Shown here in pieces: positions 24,544-32,332 of a DNA stretch of 64,000 nt. A program made the translations under genes and the position numbers. The DNA comes from Aalborgiella sp043769295 (GTDB taxonomy: Bacteria; Pseudomonadota; Gammaproteobacteria; Burkholderiales; Burkholderiaceae_C), in the NCBI GenBank assembly GCA_043769295.1, contig JAYVJL010000029.1, positions 1 through 64,000 on the forward strand, written 5' to 3'. The number at the start of each line of letters is the position of its first letter. Within the stretch, counting starts at the first letter, position 1. Below the pieces are notes generated by a model, which was not told the DNA's origin, made no database searches, and saw only the letters and a list, made by a program, of their open reading frames with translations.

Positions 24544-24848
24544 GAGAAATCAATATCGCGTGGTTGAACATCCAGGCGATCAGCTTGGAAAGTTTGGGAT
24601 GCTTTAGGTATGGCTAGCAGGTGGTCGATCAAACTCACTGGCTTGGCTATGTTGCCAGCTGCATTGGCAGCACTGCGTTGCAGGGCTTCAAAATCTTGCT
24701 CAGACAGCACCACCACCGCTTGCTTTCCCCTGCGGGTAACGTGCTGCGGCACACCGCGCAAAGCACCATCAACCAAAGCGCTGAATTGCGCTTTGGCATC
24801 TTGCAGTCGCCAAGCCACTGTTGTCACTGAAGTTGAAAGTATTTGCAT
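24540..24848 (-). CDS. Phd/YefM-type antitoxin
   Basis: A 102-residue antitoxin. Residues 9-60 (VTTVAWRLQDAKAQFSALVD and GVPQHVTRRGKQAVVVLSEQDFEAL) form the Phd/YefM DNA-binding fold. The C-terminal 40 residues, with LLAIPKASQTF and acidic RDIDFS, would mask the toxin. The pair is probably autorepressed through the perfect palindrome 13 bp upstream (24862-24880). Confidence 0.9.
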   Translation of the reverse strand: MQILSTSVTTVAWRLQDAKAQFSALVDGALRGVPQHVTRRGKQAVVVLSEQDFEALQRSAANAAGNIAKPVSLIDHLLAIPKASQTFQADRLDVQPRDIDFS

Positions 24849-24861
24849 GATTTATTTTAAA

Positions 24862-24880
24862 ACTAGTCTAATGGACTAGT
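24862..24880. promoter_or_regulatory. Palindromic operator of the Phd-PIN operon
   Basis: A perfect inverted repeat ACTAGTC-TAATG-GACTAGT, with 7-bp arms and a 5-bp spacer, lies 13 bp upstream of the antitoxin start. Its position and symmetry fit autorepression by the antitoxin-toxin complex; this is inference. Confidence 0.75.
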
Positions 24881-24906
24881 CAGCTTATTGTGTTTTATGC
24901 GCCCTG

Positions 24907-26445
24907 TCAACGCTTCCCCCCAAATATCCCCCCCAACACCCCGCGAATGATCTCGCGCCCAACCGAGCTGCCGATGCTGCGCACTGCTGACTTGGCCATG
25001 GTTTGCGCCAGGCCGTCATGCACGCCACCGCGCGGGCCGGTTTTGCCGAACAGGACGTCGTTGAGGCTGCCCATCAGGCCGCTATCTGCCTTGGCCGTTG
25101 CTGCGCCTGTGGATTTCTGGTCAGCACTGGCCGTATCGCTTTGGTTCAGACGGTCCTGCACGCGGCCCTTGATTTTTTCGAAGGCGGATTCTCGGTCCAC
25201 GATGTTCTCGTAGACGTTGGCGACGATGGAGTCTGCCATCAAGGTTTGGCGCTGCGCCGTCGTGATCGGGCCAATTTGGGACGCGGGCGGCAGCACAAAC
25301 ACGCGCTCGGTCACGCTGGGGCGGCCTTTTTCATCCAGAAAGCTGATCAGGGCTTCGCCGACTTCTAGTTCGGTGATGGCTTTTTCGATGTCGATTTTCG
25401 GGTTTTGTCGCATGGTGGTTGCCGTGGCTTTGACGGCGGCCTGGTCGCGCGGGGTGTAGGCGCGCAGGGCGTGCTGCACACGGTTGCCGAGTTGGGCCAG
25501 GACGGAATCGGGGATGTCCAGCGGGTTTTGCGTCACAAAATAGACGCCCACGCCTTTGGAGCGCACCAGGCGCACGACCAGTTCAATCCGCTCCAGCAGC
25601 ACCTTGGGGGCATCGGTGAACAACAAATGCGCTTCGTCAAAGAAAAACACCAGCTTGGGTTGCTCCAGGTCGCCCACTTCAGGCAGGGTTTCAAACAACT
25701 CGCTCAGCATCCACAGCAAAAATGTGGCGTACAGGCGCGGCGCGGTGAGCAGTTTGTCGGCGGCCAGGATGTTGATGAGGCCTTTGCCGTTGGTGTCGGT
25801 CTGCATGAAATCGGCGATATTGAGCATCGGTTCGCCAAAGAATTTGTCGCCACCCTGGGTTTCAACCTGCATCAACCCGCGCTGGATCGCGCCTATGCTG
25901 GCAGCGCTGATGTTGCCGTATTCGGTGGTGAAGTCTTTGGCGTTGTCGCCCACCTGCTGGCACATGGCGCGCAGGTCTTTCATGTTCAGGAGCAACATGC
26001 CCTGGTCGTCGGCGATTTTGAAGACCAGCTGCAGCACGCCGGCTTGCGTTTCGTTCAAATTCAGCATGCGGCTGAGCAAGAGCGGCCCCAGGTCGCTGAT
26101 GGTGGCGCGCACGGGGTGGCCGAGTTCGCCAAAAACGTCCCACAGCGTGGTGGGGAAGGCTTTGAACTCTGGCGTGGTGATACCGCGTTCCTTGATGACT
26201 TTGGCGAGTTTGTCGCCAAAACTGCCGACTTGCGAGATGCCCGACAAATCGCCTTTGACGTCTGCCATGAACACCGGCACGCCGATGTTGGAGAAACCCT
26301 CGGCCATCGTCTGCAGTGTGATGGTTTTGCCCGTGCCAGTGGCGCCGGTGATCAAACCGTGGCGATTAGCCTTGTCGGGGCGCAAAAAACAGGCATTATT
26401 GCCATCTGCGCTGGTTTTTTGGGCAATCAGGATCGGTTCAGCCAT
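24907..26445 (-). CDS. HerA-like ATPase (DUF853 helicase family)
   Basis: A 512-residue P-loop ATPase of the HerA/FtsK superfamily. The Walker A is GATGTGKTITLQ (about residues 35-46), the Walker B is KLVFFFDEAHLLF (about 252-264), and SKGVGVYFVTQNPLDIPD and LGNRVQHALRAYTPRDQ are typical of the YjgR/DUF853 group. The C-terminal 100 residues are Ser/Gly-rich and end in GVLGGIFGGKR. The cellular role of DUF853 proteins is not established, and no NurA-type nuclease partner is adjacent. It is divergent from yebC. Confidence 0.88.
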   Translation of the reverse strand: MAEPILIAQKTSADGNNACFLRPDKANRHGLITGATGTGKTITLQTMAEGFSNIGVPVFMADVKGDLSGISQVGSFGDKLAKVIKERGITTPEFKAFPTTLWDVFGELGHPVRATISDLGPLLLSRMLNLNETQAGVLQLVFKIADDQGMLLLNMKDLRAMCQQVGDNAKDFTTEYGNISAASIGAIQRGLMQVETQGGDKFFGEPMLNIADFMQTDTNGKGLINILAADKLLTAPRLYATFLLWMLSELFETLPEVGDLEQPKLVFFFDEAHLLFTDAPKVLLERIELVVRLVRSKGVGVYFVTQNPLDIPDSVLAQLGNRVQHALRAYTPRDQAAVKATATTMRQNPKIDIEKAITELEVGEALISFLDEKGRPSVTERVFVLPPASQIGPITTAQRQTLMADSIVANVYENIVDRESAFEKIKGRVQDRLNQSDTASADQKSTGAATAKADSGLMGSLNDVLFGKTGPRGGVHDGLAQTMAKSAVRSIGSSVGREIIRGVLGGIFGGKR

Positions 26446-26522
26446 GTAACACCTTTATAGGGAAAATCAAAAAGTACAATGGAAGGATAGCGCAACAGCG
26501 CAGATTAATCAGACAGCAGCGT

Positions 26523-26553
26523 GAAAAGTAGAGAAAAGTAGAGAAAAGTAGAG
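26523..26553 (+). repeat. 10-bp tandem repeat in the yebC leader
   Basis: Three consecutive copies of GAAAAGTAGA and a degenerate fourth lie 20-50 bp before the yebC start. The following purine-rich AGAAGAAGAAAG serves as the ribosome-binding region. It could vary in copy number, but its location in a housekeeping leader gives no clear function. Confidence 0.65.
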
Positions 26554-26572
26554 AGAAGAAGAAAGAAAAATC

Positions 26573-27301
26573 ATGGCAGGTCACAGTAAGTGGGCAAATA
26601 TTCAACACCGCAAGGGTCGCCAGGACGAAAAGCGCCAGCGCATCTGGACGCGGGTGATGCGCGAAATCATGGTGGCGGCGCGTTTGGGCGGCGGCGACAT
26701 GAGCGCCAATCCGCGCCTGCGTCTGGCCATTGAGAAAGCCAAAGCGGCCAATATGCCGGCTGAAAACGTCAAACGCGGCATCGACAAAGCCACCGGCAAC
26801 CTGGAAGGCGTGAATTACATCGAAATCCGCTACGAAGGCTACGGCATTGGCGGCGCGGCCATCATTGTGGATTGCATGACCGACAACCGCTTTCGTACCG
26901 TGGCCGAGGTGCGCAACGCCTTCAGCCGCTACGGCGGCACCATGGGCGCGGAAGGTGCGGTGGCTTTCCAGTTCAAGCACTGCGGCCAGCTGATTTTTGC
27001 ACCCGGTACGGATGAAGACAAGCTGATGGAAGCCGCGCTGGAAGCCGGCGCTGAAGACGTGATCACCGACGACGATGGCGCGATTGAGGTGCTGACGGCT
27101 TACCCAGCGTTCGAAGCCGTGAAAAACGCCCTGGAAAAAGCGGGTTTTAAGCCCGAAGTGGCCGAAGTCACCATGCGCGCCGACAACAATGTGGCATTGA
27201 CGGGTGATGACGCCGCCAAAATGCAAAAACTGCTGGACATACTGGAAGACTTGGACGACACGCAAAACGTGTACCACAACGCTGAAATCTCTGAAGAATA
27301 A
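26573..27301 (+). CDS. yebC: YebC/PmpR family regulatory protein (TACO1-like)
   Basis: A 242-residue YebC family protein. It has the start MAGHSKWANIQHRKGRQD, NPRLRLAIEKAKAANMPAENVKRGIDKATG (about 43-72), and the acidic FAPGTDEDKLMEAALEAGAEDV region. Members act as transcription regulators or as translation factors that relieve ribosome stalling. It is the first gene of a long same-strand run with purD, hemF, nadD, rsfS and rlmH, the usual Burkholderiales order. Confidence 0.95.
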   Translation: MAGHSKWANIQHRKGRQDEKRQRIWTRVMREIMVAARLGGGDMSANPRLRLAIEKAKAANMPAENVKRGIDKATGNLEGVNYIEIRYEGYGIGGAAIIVDCMTDNRFRTVAEVRNAFSRYGGTMGAEGAVAFQFKHCGQLIFAPGTDEDKLMEAALEAGAEDVITDDDGAIEVLTAYPAFEAVKNALEKAGFKPEVAEVTMRADNNVALTGDDAAKMQKLLDILEDLDDTQNVYHNAEISEE

Positions 27302-27337
27302 GCCCCATCCCCGAATACGGTAAGAACGAAAGACTGA

Positions 27338-28690
27338 ATGAATTCCATTGTGAACAATTTGACAAACGTGTTGGTGATTGGCGGCGGTGGACGTGAACAC
27401 GCGCTGGCCTGGAAGCTGGCGCAATCACACAAAGTCCACAAGGTGTTTGTGGCGCCTGGCAACGGCGGGACAGCGCTGGATGCACGGTTTGAGAACGTCA
27501 ATATCACCTCACCCATTGAATTGCTTGCCTGGGTAGCTACAAATAACATAGCGTTGACCGTGGTTGGACCGGAACAACCGCTGGCCGCCGGCGTGGTCGA
27601 CCTGTTCCGCGCCCAGGGTTTGCGGATATTTGGCCCCACGGCCGCCGCCGCGCAGCTGGAAAGCTCCAAAGCCTTTTCCAAAGCGTTCATGAAGCGCCAC
27701 GGCATTCCGACGGCTGAGTATGAAACCTTCTGCGACGTGGCGGCCGCGCACGCCTATGTCGACAAAATGGGTGCGCCCATCGTCATCAAAGCTGATGGTT
27801 TGGCTGCTGGCAAGGGCGTGGTCGTGGCGATGAGTCTGGCCGAAGCGCATGAGGCGATTGACTTCATGCTGCTGGACAACACGCTGGGCGTGGCGCATAA
27901 CGAGGGCGGAGCGCAGGTCGTCATTGAAGAGTTTTTGATGGGTGAAGAGGCCAGTTTTATCGTCATGTGCGATGGCAAAAACGTGGCGACGATGGCCACA
28001 TCGCAAGACCACAAACGCCTGCAAGACGGCGACGCCGGCCCGAACACGGGTGGCATGGGTGCGTATTCCCCTGCACCGGTGGTGACACCCGATGTACATG
28101 CCCGCGCGATGCGCGAGGTCATCATGCCGACCATCAAGGGCATGGAAAAAGACGGCATCCCCTTCACCGGTTTTTTGTACGCGGGTTTGATGATTGAGAC
28201 CGCAGGCCCAAAGAAAGGCCAGATCAAAACGCTGGAATTCAACTGCCGCATGGGCGACCCCGAAACGCAGCCCATCATGATGCGCCTGAAAACCGACTTT
28301 TTTGACGTGATGTGGGCGGCGACCGAACCTGGACTCCACGGACGTTTGGACAAAATCGAGCTGGAATGGGACCGCCGCGTCGCTCTGGGTGTGGTGATGG
28401 CCGCACACGGCTACCCGCTGACACCGCGCAAAGGCGATGTGATCACCGGGCTGCCGGAACTGAAAAAATCAGACTACGAGGAAGTTCATTCCACAGAAGA
28501 CGTGATGGTCTTCCACGCTGGCACAGTACAGCAAGATGGCCAGATCGTCACCTCGGGTGGGCGCGTGCTGTGCGTGACGGCGCTGGGTGAGTCGGTCAAG
28601 GCGGCGCAAGCCAAGGCCTATGAAGTTGCGGCAAAGATCCATTTTGACGGTGCGCAGTACCGTAAAGACATTGGCTACCGTGCGCTGTAA
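27338..28690 (+). CDS. purD: Phosphoribosylamine-glycine ligase
   Basis: Catalyses the second step of purine synthesis (GAR synthetase). The 450-residue ATP-grasp enzyme starts with NVLVIGGGGREHALAWKLA (about residues 11-29). It has IVIKADGLAAGKGVVVA (ATP-grasp), and FEFNCRMGDPE-type motif LEFNCRMGDPETQ near residue 300. A stretch coding for ATNNIAL (27536-27552) matches a 17-nt arm of the 46-bp dispersed repeat but without its remaining part. A gap of only 9 bp separates it from hemF. Confidence 0.97.
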   Translation: MNSIVNNLTNVLVIGGGGREHALAWKLAQSHKVHKVFVAPGNGGTALDARFENVNITSPIELLAWVATNNIALTVVGPEQPLAAGVVDLFRAQGLRIFGPTAAAAQLESSKAFSKAFMKRHGIPTAEYETFCDVAAAHAYVDKMGAPIVIKADGLAAGKGVVVAMSLAEAHEAIDFMLLDNTLGVAHNEGGAQVVIEEFLMGEEASFIVMCDGKNVATMATSQDHKRLQDGDAGPNTGGMGAYSPAPVVTPDVHARAMREVIMPTIKGMEKDGIPFTGFLYAGLMIETAGPKKGQIKTLEFNCRMGDPETQPIMMRLKTDFFDVMWAATEPGLHGRLDKIELEWDRRVALGVVMAAHGYPLTPRKGDVITGLPELKKSDYEEVHSTEDVMVFHAGTVQQDGQIVTSGGRVLCVTALGESVKAAQAKAYEVAAKIHFDGAQYRKDIGYRAL

Positions 28691-28699
28691 ATCGTTGCT

Positions 28700-29668
28700 A
28701 TGACGACCCATATGTCCCATTCCGTTATGTCATCCGCCATGTCATCTGGTATCCATAGCCGAACCGCCAGCATCCGCAGTTATTTGCTGGGTTTGCAACA
28801 ACGCATCTGCAGCGAGATCGCCGCCATCGACGGCGAAGGCAGCTTTTTGGTCGACCCTTGGGCGAAGCCTGCGGGCGAGATGTTGCAGGGCAACGGCATC
28901 ACCCAGATCATGGAAGGTGGCGCGGTGTTTGAGCGCGCCGGTTGCGGCTTTTCACACGTGCGCGGCCCCAAATTGCCGCCATCGGCCACGCAGCACCGCC
29001 CTGAATTGGCAGGCGCGCCGTTTGAGGCCATGGGCGTGTCCCTGGTGTTTCATCCGCGCAACCCGTATGTGCCGACGGTCCATATGAACGTGCGCATGCT
29101 GACCGCCACGGCAGTAGGCAAAGAGCCGGTCTCCTGGTTTGGCGGTGGTATGGACTTGACGCCGTATTACGGTTTTACCGAAGATGCGGTGCATTTTCAC
29201 CAAACCTGCAAATCTGCACTCGCGCCGTTTGGCGACGACAAATACCCGCGCTTCAAGACTTGGTGTGACGAGTATTTCTTTCTAAAACACCGTAATGAGC
29301 AACGTGGCGTGGGTGGCGTGTTTTTTGACGACTTCTCGGAACTTGGGTTTGAGCAAAGCGCCGCCATGATGCAGGCGGTCGGTTCTGGCTTGCTGGACGC
29401 CTACCTGCCCATCGTCCAGCGCCGCAAAAACACGCCCTACACCGCACAAGAGCGGGACTTCCAGCTCTACCGCCGGGGGCGCTACGTCGAATTCAACCTC
29501 GTGTGGGACCGTGGCACCCACTTTGGCCTGCAATCGGGCGGGCGTACCGAATCGATTTTGCTGTCCATGCCGCCTTTGGCCAGCTGGTCCTACCAGCGGC
29601 CGATGGAGGCTGGCTCGGCCGAAGCCAGGCTTTACACTGATTTTTTACCTAGAAGAGACTGGGTTTGA
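28700..29668 (+). CDS. hemF: Oxygen-dependent coproporphyrinogen III oxidase
   Basis: Decarboxylates coproporphyrinogen III to protoporphyrinogen IX in heme synthesis, using O2. The 322-residue protein has GGGITQIMEG-type start WAKPAGEMLQGNGITQIMEGGAVFERAGC, NPYVPTVHMNVRML, WFGGGMDLTPYYGF, and GRYVEFNLVWDRGTHFGLQSGGRTESILLSMPP, the last being the family signature. The first 25 residues are Met/Ser-rich and poorly constrained, so the start could be a later Met. The stop overlaps the TTG start of nadD (TTGA). Confidence 0.97.
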   Translation: MTTHMSHSVMSSAMSSGIHSRTASIRSYLLGLQQRICSEIAAIDGEGSFLVDPWAKPAGEMLQGNGITQIMEGGAVFERAGCGFSHVRGPKLPPSATQHRPELAGAPFEAMGVSLVFHPRNPYVPTVHMNVRMLTATAVGKEPVSWFGGGMDLTPYYGFTEDAVHFHQTCKSALAPFGDDKYPRFKTWCDEYFFLKHRNEQRGVGGVFFDDFSELGFEQSAAMMQAVGSGLLDAYLPIVQRRKNTPYTAQERDFQLYRRGRYVEFNLVWDRGTHFGLQSGGRTESILLSMPPLASWSYQRPMEAGSAEARLYTDFLPRRDWV

Positions 29669-30318
29669 TAGCCACTCTTAAAAAGCGTATCGGCATGTAC
29701 GGCGGCGCGTTTGACCCGCCGCACAACGCGCACGTGGCTTTGGCCACAGCGGCGGTAGAACAGCTGGGCCTGGATGCTTTGCACGTCATCCCCACCGGCC
29801 ACGCATGGCACAAAGCGCAACACTTGACGATTGGATTCCATCGGCTGGAAATGGCGGAGCGGGCGTTTGCCGGGATTCCCGGGCTGGTCGTCGATCAGCG
29901 CGAAGTTTTGCGCACCGGCCCCACCTATTCTTTGGATACGCTGCGTGAGCTGCAGGCTGAAAACCCAGAGGCGCAACTCTACCTGGTGATGGGGGCAGAC
30001 CAGGCGGCGTCGCTGCCCACTTGGAGTCATTTTGATGAAATTGCCAAGATTGCTATAATTTGCGTAGCCGAGCGTGCTAAAAGCGTAAGTCAAGGCGGAA
30101 GCAATACAACAGGCAAAACACGGTCTGAACCTGAACTCATCAGCTACACATCTACTTTGAATAGCCTCAACTGTCGTGCAATTCACATTGAATTGCCCAT
30201 CATGCTGCAAAGCGCTACAGACGTTCGTGATCTGGTTTTGAACCACAAAACTATCAGCCATTTGTTACCCCCTTCGGTTGTTGCCTACATTGAGGCGCAT
30301 CACCTTTATCAAGCCTGA
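29665..30318 (+). CDS. nadD: Nicotinate-nucleotide adenylyltransferase
   Basis: Makes nicotinate adenine dinucleotide in NAD synthesis. The 217-residue protein has the nucleotidyltransferase signature RIGMYGGAFDPPHNAH (about residues 9-24), YLVMGADQAASLPTW, and ends with the typical SATDVRDLV...LPPSVVAYIEAHHLY. The start is taken as TTG at 29665, overlapping the hemF stop by 4 nt; an ATG at 29695 would cut into the first beta strand. A 17-nt stretch GCTATAATTTGCGTAGC (30052-30068) resembles the arm of the dispersed repeat. Confidence 0.93.
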   Translation: MIATLKKRIGMYGGAFDPPHNAHVALATAAVEQLGLDALHVIPTGHAWHKAQHLTIGFHRLEMAERAFAGIPGLVVDQREVLRTGPTYSLDTLRELQAENPEAQLYLVMGADQAASLPTWSHFDEIAKIAIICVAERAKSVSQGGSNTTGKTRSEPELISYTSTLNSLNCRAIHIELPIMLQSATDVRDLVLNHKTISHLLPPSVVAYIEAHHLYQA

Positions 30319-30382
30319 CCATCACGCCTGACTATTGAGCCATCTCATAGTGCGCACTTTTTCAATCTAACCAGACATCCAC

Positions 30383-31132
30383 ATGACTACTTCAACCACC
30401 GACAGCGCTGCTAAAAAAGACATCCAAAAACTCCAACGTGTCATCGTTGACGCGCTGGAGGACGTCAAAGCGCAAGAGATTGTGGTGTTTGACACTGAGA
30501 AACTCTCCGCCCTGTTCGAGCGCGTGATGATCGCCTCCGGTACGTCCAACCGCCAAACCCGCGCGCTGGCGATGAGCGTGCGCGACGCCGTCAACAAAGC
30601 CGGTTTCGGCAAACCGCGCATTGAAGGCGAAGACAATGGCGAGTGGATCATCGTCGACTGCGGTTCTGCCGTCGTCCACGTCATGCAGCCCGCCATCCGC
30701 AGCTACTACCACCTGGAAGAGCTGTGGGGCGAAACGCCGGTGCGCTTGAAGTTTGGCGCTGAAAAAGTCGCCGCCAAATCGACGGCCAAAACACCGGCCA
30801 AGAAGCTCACCGCAACGCAAGAGGCCCTTATTCAAATTGATAAAGGCGACAAAGCTGACAAACCAATGACGCTCAAGCGCTCCAACGCCGCCAAAACCGG
30901 CGTGGCAGAAGCCTTCCCGTCCAAAGCGGCGATCAAGAAAGAAGCGGCCATCAAGTCAACCAAAGCGGCAGCGGCCAAGAAAATAGCCGCAAAAACACCG
31001 GCTGCCAAAAAAGCCGCTGCAAAAACTGCAGCTAAAACCGCAGCTAAAACCTCCGATGCTGCAACCCCTGCAGTCAAAAAAGTGGCCGCCAAAAAAGCAC
31101 CGGCTAAAAAAGCAGCCGCTAAAAAGGCTTAA
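30383..31132 (+). CDS. rsfS: Ribosomal silencing factor RsfS with long Lys/Ala tail
   Basis: Binds uL14 and prevents 30S-50S joining in starvation. Residues 10-118 are a normal RsfS domain (QRVIVDALEDVKAQEIVVFDTE, then NRQTRALAMSVRDAV, and WIIVDCGSAVVHVM, YYHLEELWG). The protein then continues for about 125 residues with a Lys/Ala/Thr-rich, histone-H1-like tail (repeated AAKK/AAKT, for example AAKKIAAKTPAAKKAAAKT), giving 249 residues in total against roughly 105-140 for ordinary members. The tail starts after RLKFGAEKVAAK. It could bind rRNA or DNA. No frameshift is visible, so this is a genuine extension. Confidence 0.93.
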   Translation: MTTSTTDSAAKKDIQKLQRVIVDALEDVKAQEIVVFDTEKLSALFERVMIASGTSNRQTRALAMSVRDAVNKAGFGKPRIEGEDNGEWIIVDCGSAVVHVMQPAIRSYYHLEELWGETPVRLKFGAEKVAAKSTAKTPAKKLTATQEALIQIDKGDKADKPMTLKRSNAAKTGVAEAFPSKAAIKKEAAIKSTKAAAAKKIAAKTPAAKKAAAKTAAKTAAKTSDAATPAVKKVAAKKAPAKKAAAKKA

Positions 31133-31188
31133 AAGGCTTAAATCAGTCAAAACGCCAGACAAAAACGCTTTTTTTAGGCTATTTTAGG

Positions 31189-31234
31189 CTCTAGCCGGCG
31201 TATTTATTGCCTAAGGTGCTATGAAATTAATAGT
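31189..31234 (-). repeat. 46-bp dispersed repeat, copy 7 (rlmH start)
   Basis: Minus-strand copy; plus strand reads CTCTAGCCGGCGT, then ATTTATTGCCTAAGGT, and an arm GCTATGAAATTAATAGT. The arm contains the rlmH ATG at 31221 and the core supplies AAGG. Confidence 0.9.
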
Positions 31235-31700
31235 AGTTGCTGTCGGCAAAAGCATGCCGGACTGGGCGCAAACCGCGTGGGACGACTACGCCAAGCGCTT
31301 CCCGTTTGAGCTCAAGGTCGAGATAAAAACCGTCAAGACCGAGCCTAGACATTCGAAGTTAAGCTCCAAAACCCTGGAAACCATCTACGCCGCCGAGCGC
31401 GAGCGTATCGAAGCCTGCATCCCCAAAGGCACCCGCATCGTCGCGCTGGATGAGCGCGGCAGCAACCTCACCACCATGGCGTTGGCCGGCAAACTCAAAA
31501 ACTGGCAGCTGGAAGCGGCTGACGTGGCCTTGGTCATAGGCGGCCCCGATGGGCTGGACCCTGAGTTCAAAAAAGCCGCACATGAGCGGATTCGCCTCTC
31601 AGACCTGACCCTGCCGCATGCCTTTGCGCGGGTGTTGTTGATTGAGCAGTTGTACCGGGCGTGGTCTATCAATGCCAATCATCCCTATCATAGAGAGTGA
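31221..31700 (+). CDS. rlmH: 23S rRNA (pseudouridine1915-N3)-methyltransferase RlmH
   Basis: A 159-residue SPOUT methyltransferase that modifies helix 69 of 23S rRNA. MKLIVVAVGKSMPDW at the start, IALDERG-type VALDERGSNL, VIGGPDGLDPEF and the C-terminal LPHAFARVLLIEQLYRAWSINANHPYHRE are diagnostic. The start codon, the AAGG ribosome binding site 4 nt before it and the first four codons all lie inside a copy of the 46-bp dispersed repeat (31189-31234). It is normally followed by maf, but here a cadR-cadA metal-resistance unit intervenes. Confidence 0.96.
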   Translation: MKLIVVAVGKSMPDWAQTAWDDYAKRFPFELKVEIKTVKTEPRHSKLSSKTLETIYAAERERIEACIPKGTRIVALDERGSNLTTMALAGKLKNWQLEAADVALVIGGPDGLDPEFKKAAHERIRLSDLTLPHAFARVLLIEQLYRAWSINANHPYHRE

Positions 31701-31819
31701 CTTTTTAAGCTGTTACAGTATGGCCCATTCAAACACTTGGCATCACAGCGTGGACTCGACCGCCGGCTGCAGCTTGTTTTCTAGGGATTTATTCTCATGA
31801 TTAAAAGAGCCTTTGAAAA

Positions 31820-32251
31820 TCAACCGAGATGAGTGTGACGTTCTGGTTTTTGTTCGGTTTCCATCGCTGCCAGCCCTTGCAAGATGCCGCAGGTGTCTAC
31901 CGCTTGCGCCGTTTGGCACTGTTGTCGCAGCGTACTCAACTGTGATTTGAGCTGGGCGAGTTCTTGGATGCGCTCATCCACATGGGCAATATGCTGGTCA
32001 AATACATCATTGATCGCGCCACAGCCATCGGCTGGCTGATCCGTTAAAACCAACAAAGTACGGATTCCTTCATGGCTCATGTCCAAAGTGCGGCAATTGC
32101 GGATGAAACGCAAACGTTCGACGTGCTCTGCACCGTACACCCTGAAGTTCCCTGCAGTTCGGCCAGGTGCGGACAACAAGCCTTCTTTTTCATAGTAGCG
32201 CACGGTTTCGACCGTGCATTGAGCCAAAGTAGCCATTTCACCGATTTTCAT
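31820..32251 (-). CDS. cadR: MerR-family Cd/Pb-responsive regulator
   Basis: A 143-residue MerR-type activator. Residues 1-70 hold the winged HTH (MKIGEMATLAQCTVETVRYYEKEGLL). A dimer helix follows, then the metal-binding end. Cysteines at 77, 112 and 121 correspond in number and spacing to the C77/C112/C119 set of CadR/PbrR; a His-containing tail HTHLG ends the protein. It is divergent from the P1B ATPase gene and presumably activates it from the long-spaced promoter between them. Confidence 0.9.
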   Translation of the reverse strand: MKIGEMATLAQCTVETVRYYEKEGLLSAPGRTAGNFRVYGAEHVERLRFIRNCRTLDMSHEGIRTLLVLTDQPADGCGAINDVFDQHIAHVDERIQELAQLKSQLSTLRQQCQTAQAVDTCGILQGLAAMETEQKPERHTHLG

Positions 32252-32271
32252 GAGGGTATTCCAAAAAACAA

Positions 32272-32304
32272 TTGACTCTATAGTAACTTCAGGTTGTGTA
32301 ATAG
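32272..32304 (+). promoter_or_regulatory. cadA promoter with MerR-type long spacer
   Basis: A -35 box TTGACT (32272-32277) and a -10-like TAATAG (32299-32304) are 21 bp apart, longer than normal. An imperfect dyad, ACTCTATAG-TAA-CTTCAGGTT, lies between and over them. That is the classic layout on which MerR-family activators distort DNA. The exact -10 is a judgement call (GTAATA would give 20 bp). Confidence 0.7.
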
Positions 32305-32332
32305 GTGTAATTCAATAGTTTTTGGAAACAAG

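Noticed and set aside
26523..26553. Phase-variable tandem repeat controlling yebC
   Set aside because: Only three exact units exist, outside the coding frame and not between promoter boxes that I can identify.
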